From JBCDHN01 sp964351855 (GTDB taxonomy: Bacteria > Verrucomicrobiota > Verrucomicrobiia > Verrucomicrobiales > DEV007), in contig CAYGQD010000005.1 of NCBI GenBank assembly GCA_964351855.1, forward strand, positions 1-64,000: a DNA stretch of 64,000 bases, read 5' to 3'. Below, piece after piece: positions 1-8,497 of this stretch (within the stretch, counting starts at the first letter, position 1; every line of letters begins with the position of its first letter). Both the position numbers and the translations under genes were made by a program. The notes under the pieces are model-generated. The model ran no database searches. It saw only the letters and a program-made list of their open reading frames with translations, and was not told the origin of the DNA.

Positions 1-467
1 CGTGTGAAGGATCCCTCGCTTTCACCCATGGCCCGTAAATCCAGACAGAGGCATTGGAAACCGGCAGCGACGAAGCGCTCCGCAATCGGGAGCGAGTCTT
101 CCTTCCGCCCGCCCCGCCCATGGAGCATGATGATGGTGCCGGGCACGTTTGGTTGGATGATATTGAGCCCCGATGCCTGGAGCCGGTTCCTCATCCGGCG
201 CGTTTTTAGGGCTTTGCCAGGTCGATCGCTCGGGCTGACCAACAGGGCGTTGAGGCGCAATCCATCTGCGGTTCGAAATTCTCTCGGCTCGATCTGCAGT
301 CCGTATTCTGCCGACTCGGCCAGGATCTCCCGATGGTAGTCCTGTAACGCCCGCCGGTTCGGCACGAGAAGCTCCAGGGTCAAGGAGCGAAGCAGCCAAA
401 AGGTCCCGGCCAAGGCGAAGACCAGAACCATGCCCAAGAGAAAAAATGCCGTTTTACGAAGTCTCAT
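1..467 (-). CDS. Alpha/beta hydrolase, N-terminal part (cut by window start)
   Basis: The minus strand is open from an ATG at 465-467 down to base 3, giving about 155 residues with no stop, so the gene continues outside the window. It begins with a hydrophobic segment (residues 5-28, FFLLGMVLVFALAG), which is either a signal anchor or an uncleaved signal peptide. A strand then leads into HGRGGRKED (116-124), the oxyanion-loop type motif of alpha/beta hydrolases, and LCLDLRAMGESEG (140-152), the usual helix and strand before the nucleophile elbow. The catalytic Ser, Asp and His would lie beyond the edge, so activity and substrate cannot be judged. It is divergent from the App1-type gene with a 59-bp gap, and no promoter was recognised there. 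Family call is good; function unknown. Confidence 0.75.
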   Translation of the reverse strand, partial: MRLRKTAFFLLGMVLVFALAGTFWLLRSLTLELLVPNRRALQDYHREILAESAEYGLQIEPREFRTADGLRLNALLVSPSDRPGKALKTRRMRNRLQASGLNIIQPNVPGTIIMLHGRGGRKEDSLPIAERFVAAGFQCLCLDLRAMGESEGSFT

Positions 468-526
468 CGCTCTTTTTCGCCTCCCTTTGTGAAGTCCGTA
501 TGAATCGGATATGAAATTGCGGCGAA

Positions 527-1696
527 ATGCCTGCAATCCTGCGATTGCATCCCGCGCAGCCTTCGCCAATGGTGCCCGCCCACGGCCCCATGCTGGAAGC
601 TATCGAAGTTCTGTTAGATCAAATTAAGGGACGGCTGCGTCGCCGGTATGCGATCAACCGACTCCAGATCATGGCGTATCCAGGTTTCTGCAACGATACG
701 GAAGCATTCGTCAGGGGCCGAATTCTGGTGGGGAAAGAAGTCGAGCTCGGCGGGAAGGATCACGGGGCGTGGCGAAATTTTGGGAACATGCTGAAGCGCT
801 TTCTCAGTGCGGAGATTCCCCATGCGGTGGTGGAGGTTACCTGGCAGGGTCAGAAGCGCCGGATCACCTGCAATCACGAAGGGTATTTCTTCGAGAGTCT
901 CCCGATCAATCCCGCCACGGAGTTAGAAGTTCACATTCGGACGATCGAGCCCAAGACGGAGAAACCGGTGGAATTGATCGAGAAAATCTTTCCCCCGGCA
1001 CCGACGGCGGAACTCGTCATCATTAGCGATATCGACGATACCGTTCTTCTCACGATGGCGAGTAAAGCGGCCCGAATGGTGCTGCTGACGCTGTTTGGGA
1101 ACGCCCATACGCGGAAAATGTTTGTTGGAGTATCGGATTGGTACCGTGCGCTACAAAAAGGCCGGGACGGAAAGCGCCATAACCTGTTTTTTTATGTCTC
1201 GACCAGTCCCTGGAACCTCTACGATTTTCTCGACGAATTCCTGGCGGTGAATCGCATTCCTCGCGGACCTCTCTTTCTCAAGGACCATGGACTGGAAGAT
1301 GGGAAGTTGAACCTTGGCGATCATCGGACCCACAAGCTTCAAGCGATTGAACAGCTCCTGGCCTCGTTTCCTGACCGGTCTTTTCTGATGATTGGGGACA
1401 GCGGCCAGAAGGATCCGGAAATCTATCACGAGATCACCAAACGGCACCCAAAGCGGATTCTGGGAGTGTTGATCCGCAACGTTACCGCCGTCCTGATACC
1501 GCGAACCCATGAGATCGAACGAATCGGGCGAAACATCGAAGAATACGGAGCCAAGTTTCTTCTGTTCACGAACACGAAGGATGCCCGCAAGGCAACGCAG
1601 GAATGGGGCTTGCTAGCGCCGGATCTGCCCCCGGATCACGGAGGAGCGGGGCCTGCCTCTTCGGTTCCATCATCTTCTTTGCGGGAAACCAACTGA
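527..1696 (+). CDS. App1-type phosphatidate phosphatase (HAD-like, DUF2183)
   Basis: 389 residues. The second half is the App1/DUF2183 catalytic domain: DIDDT (168-172) is the HAD nucleophile motif DxDxT, STSPWN (225-230) is the typical second block, and GDSGQKDPE (290-298) is the acidic Mg-binding block. App1 of yeast is a Mg-dependent phosphatidate phosphatase; bacterial homologues share the fold but their substrate is mostly unproven. The first 160 residues are the beta-rich N-terminal domain normally found with it. No signal peptide is visible, so a cytoplasmic location is likely. ATG 527 has a weak ribosome site; ATGs at 569 and 590 are alternative starts because conservation begins around residue 50. 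The 3' end overlaps the convergent gene by 61 bp. Confidence 0.82.
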   Translation: MPAILRLHPAQPSPMVPAHGPMLEAIEVLLDQIKGRLRRRYAINRLQIMAYPGFCNDTEAFVRGRILVGKEVELGGKDHGAWRNFGNMLKRFLSAEIPHAVVEVTWQGQKRRITCNHEGYFFESLPINPATELEVHIRTIEPKTEKPVELIEKIFPPAPTAELVIISDIDDTVLLTMASKAARMVLLTLFGNAHTRKMFVGVSDWYRALQKGRDGKRHNLFFYVSTSPWNLYDFLDEFLAVNRIPRGPLFLKDHGLEDGKLNLGDHRTHKLQAIEQLLASFPDRSFLMIGDSGQKDPEIYHEITKRHPKRILGVLIRNVTAVLIPRTHEIERIGRNIEEYGAKFLLFTNTKDARKATQEWGLLAPDLPPDHGGAGPASSVPSSSLRETN

Positions 1697-2205
1697 TCGA
1701 GCATCGCGACCACTTCCTCTTGAATCTGGTCCACCTCTTCGAGCCGAATTTCGGGGTCCGTCACAATAAGAACTTCGCCGGTTTTTCGATGTTCGTAGAT
1801 CAGCAAGCGGCGGTTTTCAATTTGCCGCACATCCACCTGCTTGATCCGTTTTTCGCGCTCTAACTTGGCCGCCAGAATGTAGCGAGCCTTGTCCAAACGA
1901 GGATCGTCGTCATCGATCATGTTCTGCAATAAGATCTCTGCGTCGCCTTTTCTCAATTGGGAGGGGTCCTCAGAAACTTCCTCGAGAGCCGGAACCTCAA
2001 ACTTGGCTTTCCAGTGCGAGAACGGCGGGCGATCCGGGATTCTAGCTTTCCAGGCCGCTTCCGAAAGATCTTCGCGAAGAAAGCCGTCACTATCCGGATC
2101 CTCGAAAATGCAAGTCACATAGATATCGCCATCTCGAAAGGGCTCTCCCGTTTCCGCGCAAGATTTCGACCGCGATTGAATCTTCCAATTCTGAATGATC
2201 GCCAT
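1636..2205 (-). CDS. Conserved hypothetical protein, acidic, C-terminal coiled coil likely
   Basis: 189 residues, no family recognised with confidence. The N-terminus has a compact block with two cysteines (SCAETGEPFRDGDIYVTC, about 14-32) that looks like half of a zinc or structural-cysteine motif. The middle is acidic and rich in D and E, and residues 115-175 are charged and helical, suggesting a coiled coil. There is no signal peptide or membrane segment. It starts 17 bp after the LptF/G-type permease stop on the same strand, so the two are probably one transcript and it may act with the permease, but this is inference. Its last 61 bp overlap the App1-type gene in the opposite direction. 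Confidence 0.65.
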   Translation of the reverse strand: MAIIQNWKIQSRSKSCAETGEPFRDGDIYVTCIFEDPDSDGFLREDLSEAAWKARIPDRPPFSHWKAKFEVPALEEVSEDPSQLRKGDAEILLQNMIDDDDPRLDKARYILAAKLEREKRIKQVDVRQIENRRLLIYEHRKTGEVLIVTDPEIRLEEVDQIQEEVVAMLDQLVSRKEDDGTEEAGPAPP

Positions 2206-2222
2206 GGAAGCGCAGGAAGAAG

Positions 2223-3872
2223 CTAGGACTTCGCAAAGAGAGTTCGCAGCTTGGGTAGCTCCTTATTGTTCGCTCGCATCCAGAACAACAAAAGTCCAAT
2301 CAAGCCCAGCGCCACATTTGGCCCCCAGGCACCCAGCCAGGATTTGATTCGTCCCCCTTCAGCCAAGGCAAGGAAGACACTATCGAAGAAAATGAGTGCG
2401 AAAAAGATCAGAATCGAAGCAGCAACTCCTCCCAGAACCCCTCGACGAGAATGAACAATTCCTAACGGAGCCGCCATCAAGACGATGAAGAAGCAGCGGA
2501 AAGGCTCCGCCCAGCTATAATGCCAATGGGTCCGATAGGGAGCCAGCTTCGCATCGGTCAGATCTTCATTGGTTCGCAGATAACTAGTCAAACCTGGTAT
2601 TCCGAGAAATTCCGCCTTGTAGGAGGAGCTGACTACGTGCCAAGGTGTTTCATTCCAGTCTTCTCGGGTCAGGACCGGATAATAACTAACCTTGGGCGTC
2701 CCAAATTCATCGAACTCCCACACCCTCGCTTTGCGAAAAGTCCATATTTTGGTCTGATAATCCCAGTGAGCTTGATCAGCTCTGAGCGAGTAAGTTACCC
2801 GGTTGCTGTCCATCGCCTGGTTCCAAATCGCGACGTATTTCATCGGCGCATTTGCCAAATCAACCGGAACGCGCCCTACAAACCACGTCCGATGGTCAGT
2901 CGTGTTTCGATACATCCAGGCCATCGCCGCCCATTCATCCTGCTCACTGCTGCGTTCCCTCCCCTTTTCCTTGTCGTTGAGGGCGTCTTGGAGGCGATTG
3001 AGTATCCCTTCTTTGTGAGCTTCGGCTCGTGGAGCCCAATCATAGTTCAAAACGATACAAACCAGCGTGGCGTAAAATCCCGCGACGTAAATCGGCTTCA
3101 GAACCTGTCCCATGCTTAACCCGGCCCCTTGCATCGAAACCAACTCATTGGACTTCGACATTTTACCCAGTGAAAAGAGCAGTGACAGCAACAGGGTGAT
3201 GGGAAGGACCAAAAGGACGATCTGCGGCAACTGAACCAAGTAATAGCGCCCCAACAAACTGAAGCCCTCTTCAGTCATGAAGACCTTCCCGTTGTCGGTC
3301 AAATCCATGATCATCCAGATGCCAACGAGGCCGAAAAAGGAGAGTGCAAGCGGCACCACCACTCCTCTGATCACATAGCGATCCAAAATCGGTCCCGCGT
3401 AGTAGGCCCATAGCAAAACCGGTGGACTCAGGACGAGGAAGGTGATCAATCCCAGCTTCACGTAGTAGGTCCAGGGAGCGGGATCTTCCCCGACTTTGCT
3501 CAGTTCCAGCGTCGAAACATTGTTGATGAAATCGGTCGGAAGCCAAGCAACCGCGATGCCCAAACAAACCAGAACGAGCGCGATTACCTGGATGGGCTTG
3601 CGCCTTCCAAAAATCAGGGCCAGGAAGAATCCAATGATCGCGAGTAGCGCCGCTCCGGCCTGGCATCCCACCAACCAGAGTGGGGTGAAGCCCAAGGCCT
3701 CGGTCTCAACTCCAGCACCAATCAGGTTCATGGCCCGTTGGTCGTCCATGTAGGCTTCGTGAGTACTCTTCGCCACGCTGGCCAACATCAGCGCCGCCAA
3801 CAACGTGAGAAGACGCATGGCGTTGGCCGAAGAGTTTTCCGGCGAAGAAAAAAATCGCTTAATGAAGGCCAT
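2223..3872 (-). CDS. LptF/LptG (YjgP/YjgQ) family permease with N-terminal membrane extension
   Basis: 549 residues. LptF/LptG form the membrane part of the ABC transporter that pulls lipopolysaccharide out of the inner membrane and feeds it to the Lpt bridge. From about residue 165 the protein follows the family: a transmembrane helix after DRYVIRG, a pair of helices around PQIVLLVLPITLLLSLL, the conserved cytoplasmic stretch SKSNELVSMQGAGLS, a large periplasmic beta domain (about 270-440), and two C-terminal helices. Usual family length is about 360-390; the additional ~160 residues at the N-terminus contain roughly four extra hydrophobic helices. ATG at 3870-3872 is the only good start. 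No second lpt permease or ATPase is nearby. The following small gene lies 17 bp downstream. Confidence 0.85.
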   Translation of the reverse strand: MAFIKRFFSSPENSSANAMRLLTLLAALMLASVAKSTHEAYMDDQRAMNLIGAGVETEALGFTPLWLVGCQAGAALLAIIGFFLALIFGRRKPIQVIALVLVCLGIAVAWLPTDFINNVSTLELSKVGEDPAPWTYYVKLGLITFLVLSPPVLLWAYYAGPILDRYVIRGVVVPLALSFFGLVGIWMIMDLTDNGKVFMTEEGFSLLGRYYLVQLPQIVLLVLPITLLLSLLFSLGKMSKSNELVSMQGAGLSMGQVLKPIYVAGFYATLVCIVLNYDWAPRAEAHKEGILNRLQDALNDKEKGRERSSEQDEWAAMAWMYRNTTDHRTWFVGRVPVDLANAPMKYVAIWNQAMDSNRVTYSLRADQAHWDYQTKIWTFRKARVWEFDEFGTPKVSYYPVLTREDWNETPWHVVSSSYKAEFLGIPGLTSYLRTNEDLTDAKLAPYRTHWHYSWAEPFRCFFIVLMAAPLGIVHSRRGVLGGVAASILIFFALIFFDSVFLALAEGGRIKSWLGAWGPNVALGLIGLLLFWMRANNKELPKLRTLFAKS

Positions 3873-4015
3873 AAAAGTGGGGAGGCGTCGTTTTCAACAA
3901 GAAACCTGACACAGACCGCAATCATTAGCGGAAGAGGCTTTCTGGTCAAGCTGCGTTTCCATTTGAGCGTTTTGTTAGAGTGGGGTAGGAATCCACTTCG
4001 TTCGCCGCTTTTTTG

Positions 4016-6049
4016 ATGATCTCACTAGAGGAATATTCACCCGCTGACACGTTGGCCGAAGAAATGCACGCCCTTTTCTCGGAATCGGGCAGTCTTTCGA
4101 AGTCGAAAGACTTTGAGTATCGCGCGGAGCAGCAGCAGATGGCCGTTCAGGTTGCCACGGCCCTGACTTCGGCCCAACCGCTGGTGGTAGAAGCGGGAAC
4201 TGGAGTGGGAAAGTCGCTCGCCTATTTGCTGCCGGCTCTGACCTATGGCCTGGCGGAGAAGCGAAAAGTGGTCGTTTCCACTCACACCATTAACCTCCAG
4301 GAACAGCTCATCCACAAAGACATCGGGATTGTCCGTAAGGTGCTGGGTGATGATTTTCGGGCTGTGTTGTACAAGGGACGCAAGAATTTCGTCTGTCCCG
4401 CCAGGCTGGAGGCCGCCTATCGCCAGGCAGGTGACCTGTTCAACGCTGGTGACTTCACGGAACTCCAGGAAATCTATGATTGGTCAAAAGTCACCGATGA
4501 CGGCAGCCAAGCTGATCTCGACTTCACCCCGAGCGCACGAATTTGGGCCCAGATTTGTAGCGAACCCCACATTTGCACCGTCAAAAAGTGCGGCAGTAGC
4601 CGCTGCTTTTACCAGCGAATGCGTCGCGAGGTTCAAGAAGCCGACATCGTGGTCGTCAATCACACGCTCCTGTTCACGCTTCTGGGAAGTTCCGACGCCG
4701 GAATGGAGGACGAAGAGGATACGGCAAATTTAGGCCTCGCCAAAACCGAGAGTGGACTGCTCTTTCCACGAGATCTGGCGATCATTGACGAAGCTCACAC
4801 GCTCGAAAACGTCGCGGCAAAGCAGTTGGGAATGAATCTCAGCCACAGCGGGCTTCGCTTCCTGGTGCAACGTCTCTACAATCCTCGTTCGCGAAAAGGA
4901 TTGTTTCAAATCGCCAAGGACATCGATGGCGTTCAGGCGACGTCGGCACTGCTGGACGAAGCGGATGATTTTTTCACGGCGATCGAAGAAAGCTCGCACT
5001 TTCGGGGACCAGCCCGAGAATTTCGAGTTCACGAAACAGGATTGGTCGAAGACAGTCTTTCGAAGCACCTTCTCAAGGTTCAGCAAATTACGCAGTCTCT
5101 ATCAGAGCGGGTGGAGAATGAGACGACCAAGCTGGAGTTGAGTGACATCGCGGGACAACTACGCGATTCCCGACTGGGCATCTCCTCCTTTCTGGAGCTG
5201 TCAGCGGAGGAACACGTCTATTGGATCGAACGCAACGGTGGTTATGACGGACGCCCCGTGAACATCTCCATGCATGCGGCTCCTCTCGATATTTCGGAAC
5301 GCCTGCGGAACATTTTCTTCCGGTCCGGTCGGAGATGCGTTTTGACGAGCGCAACCTTAGGTGTCGGAGACAAGAATCTCGGCTATTTCCGGCAACGTGT
5401 GGGTGCCGAAGAGGCTAAGGCGGTCCAGATTGGCAGCCCCTTCGACTATCAGAAACAGATGAAGCTGTTTTTGGTAAAATCGATGCCGGACCCCAAGGCA
5501 CCGAAGTATGAAGAACAGCTCGTCACCTGGATTCAACACTTTCTCGATCAAAGCGAAGGACGCGCCTTCGTTCTTTTTACGAGCTATCGGCTAATGGACG
5601 CGGTCGCCTCTCAGGTCGAGGAGTTTGTCACGAAACGCGGTTGGGAACTCCTCATTCAGGGCAAGAGCGGATCCCGCTCAGCGATTGTCGAACGATTTAA
5701 AGACGCCCAGTCGGCAGTCCTCTTTGGAACTGACAGTTTCTGGACCGGTGTGGATGTGCCCGGAGAATCACTATCCAACGTGATCATCACCCGCCTCCCT
5801 TTCGCGGTTCCGGACCATCCGCTCACCGAAGCACGACTTGAGCAGATTGAGGAAAACGGGGGAAACTCCTTCATGGACTATTCAGTGCCCGAAGCCATTT
5901 TGAAGCTTCGCCAAGGAGTTGGCCGGCTGATTCGGTCGAAAAAAGATACCGGGATGGTCGTTTTGCTCGATAATCGGGTTTTGACAAAGCGTTACGGGCA
6001 GTCATTCCTCCGAGCCCTTCCCCAGGCCGAGTTGGAAGTCGTTGGTTAA
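4016..6049 (+). CDS. dinG: DinG-family Fe-S DNA helicase
   Basis: 677 residues from the ATG at 4016; an in-frame TTG directly before it is a poorer start. Superfamily 2, XPD-like helicases of this family unwind DNA, R-loops and D-loops 5' to 3' using ATP. Walker A is GTGVGKS (61-67), motif II is DEAH (258-261), and motif VI is QGVGRLIR (633-640). C127 followed by C181, C187, C192 and C197 supplies the cysteines expected for the family's 4Fe-4S cluster, so this is the iron-sulfur type. There is no 3'-5' exonuclease domain at the N-terminus, unlike Gram-positive DinG. It is divergent from the permease with a 143-bp spacer. Cytoplasmic; role in repair and in clearing replication-transcription conflicts is known from family members. 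Confidence 0.92.
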   Translation: MISLEEYSPADTLAEEMHALFSESGSLSKSKDFEYRAEQQQMAVQVATALTSAQPLVVEAGTGVGKSLAYLLPALTYGLAEKRKVVVSTHTINLQEQLIHKDIGIVRKVLGDDFRAVLYKGRKNFVCPARLEAAYRQAGDLFNAGDFTELQEIYDWSKVTDDGSQADLDFTPSARIWAQICSEPHICTVKKCGSSRCFYQRMRREVQEADIVVVNHTLLFTLLGSSDAGMEDEEDTANLGLAKTESGLLFPRDLAIIDEAHTLENVAAKQLGMNLSHSGLRFLVQRLYNPRSRKGLFQIAKDIDGVQATSALLDEADDFFTAIEESSHFRGPAREFRVHETGLVEDSLSKHLLKVQQITQSLSERVENETTKLELSDIAGQLRDSRLGISSFLELSAEEHVYWIERNGGYDGRPVNISMHAAPLDISERLRNIFFRSGRRCVLTSATLGVGDKNLGYFRQRVGAEEAKAVQIGSPFDYQKQMKLFLVKSMPDPKAPKYEEQLVTWIQHFLDQSEGRAFVLFTSYRLMDAVASQVEEFVTKRGWELLIQGKSGSRSAIVERFKDAQSAVLFGTDSFWTGVDVPGESLSNVIITRLPFAVPDHPLTEARLEQIEENGGNSFMDYSVPEAILKLRQGVGRLIRSKKDTGMVVLLDNRVLTKRYGQSFLRALPQAELEVVG

Positions 6050-6285
6050 GAGGCCCATCCAGCCACCTTCTAAAGCAACGATGGCTCCTCCGTTTGATCC
6101 GAGGCCCCCGCCAATGCACCCGAGCAGCCATCGACAGCGTCACTTCGCTCAATAATCTCGCTCAATTGTAAAAACTATGATCGCTCTTTGACCTTTTGGC
6201 CGCTTGACCCGAACTTCCCATAACGCTTGCATGCTATGAGAAAACGTAGCGGTTGCGTTGGAGCCGCGCTGAAACTGGAAGAAAC

Positions 6286-8364
6286 ATGACTCGCTCGTAC
6301 CAAGGGACAACATATCGTGGACCAAAGGGGGATTCTCTTGATCAATTCAACAAGATCCTGGCCCAGGTCATTGCGTTTATCATCATCGCTTTCCTGCTGG
6401 TCGCAGGCACCGCGAGCGTTTCAAAAAATCTGCTGGCACCGGAAAATTTGGCACAAGCGCGTCTGGAGCGGGCTGGCTACCAACTGGACAACGAATCCGT
6501 TTTCCGAGCCGTCGAGCTTCGGGATCGCCGCTCACTGGAGCGATTCCAAATCACCGGAATTTCCCTTAACCAACCCAATGCAGATGGCTTGACGCCTTTC
6601 ATGCGTAGTGTGGTCGAAAACGATCTGAAGATGATGCGGGTGTTGGTCGATCTGGGGGTTCCCAGCTATCAACGTGGCCCTGAGGGCACGCTTCCAGAAG
6701 CGATCGCCATTTCTGAAGCTCGGCACGACATGGTCGAATACCTCCTCAAACACGGTGGAAATCCCGATGTCGATATCGCAGCCGGGGAACCCTCCCTCGT
6801 TTGGGCCATTCGGCAAGGTGACAATCGGCTGTTCGACCTCTTGGTCGAACACGGGGCCGATGTTTCCAGAGGTTCTAATCTCGGCTCGCCGCTCTTTGCA
6901 TCGATGCTGTTTTCCAATCTGCGGATGATGACGAAGCTGCTCGAGCACGGGGCTGATCCCAATTCCACGAGTCCCAGTGGCGATCAAATCGCCGCGATCG
7001 CGGTGGAAATGGATCGACCGGAGTTCGCGCGGAAGTTGCTAAGAGCCGGAGCCAACCCGAATCTTCGCGGCCACTCGACCAGTCCATCCGTGATCGAAGT
7101 CGCTTTTGCGAAGCGCGACGATGACCTCTTTGATTTAGCGGTGGAACTGGGAGGCGACATTTCTAATGTGGGGCTGGATCAGATGACGATGTTAGAATCT
7201 GCGGCCCGCCATGGAGATATCGACTGGATGAACAAACTTCTGGCCTTCGGAGCGGACCCCAATCAGCGGACGGCAAAGACCAACGAGCCACTGTGGTGGG
7301 ATCAGTTCCAGAACTCTCAGCCGTTGCAAACGGAGATTCTTCTCGGCGCTGGAGCCGATATCAATTCGCTGGATGCGGAAGGGATTACCCCAATCGACCG
7401 GGCGATTGAGTCGAACAATCTGAAAATGGTGCGTTATCTTTTCTCTCAAGGAGCAGAAACCAGCGGCCACCTCTGGAATCCCCTGGAGGAGCGCAATCAC
7501 GCCATGATCCGCTTTTTACTGGCCAATGGGGAAGACGTAGAGGTGAACAACCCATCATCAGTGGGCATCAGTCCCCTGGGATTTGCGGCAATGAATGGAG
7601 ATGTTACCGGAGCCGCTCTCTTGCTGGAATACGGTGCCAATTTTGAGCCCTCGGAGAAGCCGGGTGGACATTCTATGCTGGAGTGGGCCGTTGCTCACAA
7701 AAAGCCGATTCTGGCCGAGACGTTCATCGATATGGGAGCGGATCCCAACCAACGCATTGAGAACCCAAACAGTGAGTTTCGGGAACTGCTGAAAGAACAT
7801 GGTAGTCTCAGCTACTATTTGCAGAAGGATCGTGGGCTGACTCCACTGATGGTGGCGGCGGGATCGAAGCAGCATGAAATGGCACGAATGCTGATGGACC
7901 ACGGAGCCAGCAAGTCGATCAACTCGAAAAGCTATCGCGCCTGGCCAGTCAACTTTGCGATCCGCGCCGAGGACATCCCGATGGCGCAAATGCTTTTTGG
8001 TCGCACTCCTGAGTTTGACGGGAATTGGTCTCGGAAGGTGGTCGTCGATCTGGGAAGTCAGCGAATCAACTTTTACGTCGATGGGAAATCCGTGTTTTCA
8101 ACACGCTGCTCCACTGGGAAAAGCGGCTACCGGACGCCGACGGGAACCTTCATCATTAGCGACAAAACGCGTCTACGCTATTCCACGCTCTATGGCTCCG
8201 CGATGCCTTACTTCCAGCGCCTCAGCGGCAGTGCGATCGGCATGCATCAAGGAAACTGTCCGGGATACGCCGCGTCTCACGGTTGCATTCGGATGCCCTG
8301 GAGTTCGGCAAAAAGCCTCTACTACAAGACCAAGGTCGGCGACATTGTGGTGGTGCAGCACTAA
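6286..8364 (+). CDS. Membrane-anchored ankyrin-repeat protein with C-terminal L,D-transpeptidase domain
   Basis: 692 residues from ATG 6286, which is preceded by GGAAG; an upstream in-frame TTG has no such site. Residues 24-45 form one transmembrane helix. Residues ~80-575 are ankyrin-type repeats (for example HGADVSRGSNLGSPL, HGADPNSTSPSGD, GADINSLDAEGITPID). The last ~110 residues are a YkuD-fold L,D-transpeptidase: the signature is H665-G666-C667-I-R-M, with C667 the expected nucleophile and an upstream catalytic-type histidine in GMHQGN. Such enzymes make 3-3 peptidoglycan cross-links or attach proteins to peptidoglycan. The orientation implied is a short cytoplasmic tail and a periplasmic repeat rod presenting the enzyme. 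The ankyrin part probably binds a partner; which one is unknown. Confidence 0.88.
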   Translation: MTRSYQGTTYRGPKGDSLDQFNKILAQVIAFIIIAFLLVAGTASVSKNLLAPENLAQARLERAGYQLDNESVFRAVELRDRRSLERFQITGISLNQPNADGLTPFMRSVVENDLKMMRVLVDLGVPSYQRGPEGTLPEAIAISEARHDMVEYLLKHGGNPDVDIAAGEPSLVWAIRQGDNRLFDLLVEHGADVSRGSNLGSPLFASMLFSNLRMMTKLLEHGADPNSTSPSGDQIAAIAVEMDRPEFARKLLRAGANPNLRGHSTSPSVIEVAFAKRDDDLFDLAVELGGDISNVGLDQMTMLESAARHGDIDWMNKLLAFGADPNQRTAKTNEPLWWDQFQNSQPLQTEILLGAGADINSLDAEGITPIDRAIESNNLKMVRYLFSQGAETSGHLWNPLEERNHAMIRFLLANGEDVEVNNPSSVGISPLGFAAMNGDVTGAALLLEYGANFEPSEKPGGHSMLEWAVAHKKPILAETFIDMGADPNQRIENPNSEFRELLKEHGSLSYYLQKDRGLTPLMVAAGSKQHEMARMLMDHGASKSINSKSYRAWPVNFAIRAEDIPMAQMLFGRTPEFDGNWSRKVVVDLGSQRINFYVDGKSVFSTRCSTGKSGYRTPTGTFIISDKTRLRYSTLYGSAMPYFQRLSGSAIGMHQGNCPGYAASHGCIRMPWSSAKSLYYKTKVGDIVVVQH

Positions 8365-8497
8365 AAACCTGCCGAAAAGTCGGGGAGGCGCGCACAAATC
8401 CCAAAAATTTGGCGAAGAACGCTGGCTTTCGGCCCTCTGATTCGATCCCGTTTTTGAGGTAGGCGATCGTCCACGCTTTGTGTTACGATTCGGCCAG

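Noticed and set aside
1..399. Other open frames on both strands at the window start
   Set aside because: They compete with the minus-strand frame that encodes a recognisable alpha/beta hydrolase with a signal anchor.
6181..6240. TTGACC boxes upstream of the ankyrin-transpeptidase gene
   Set aside because: No -10-like hexamer at an acceptable distance; not reported as a promoter.
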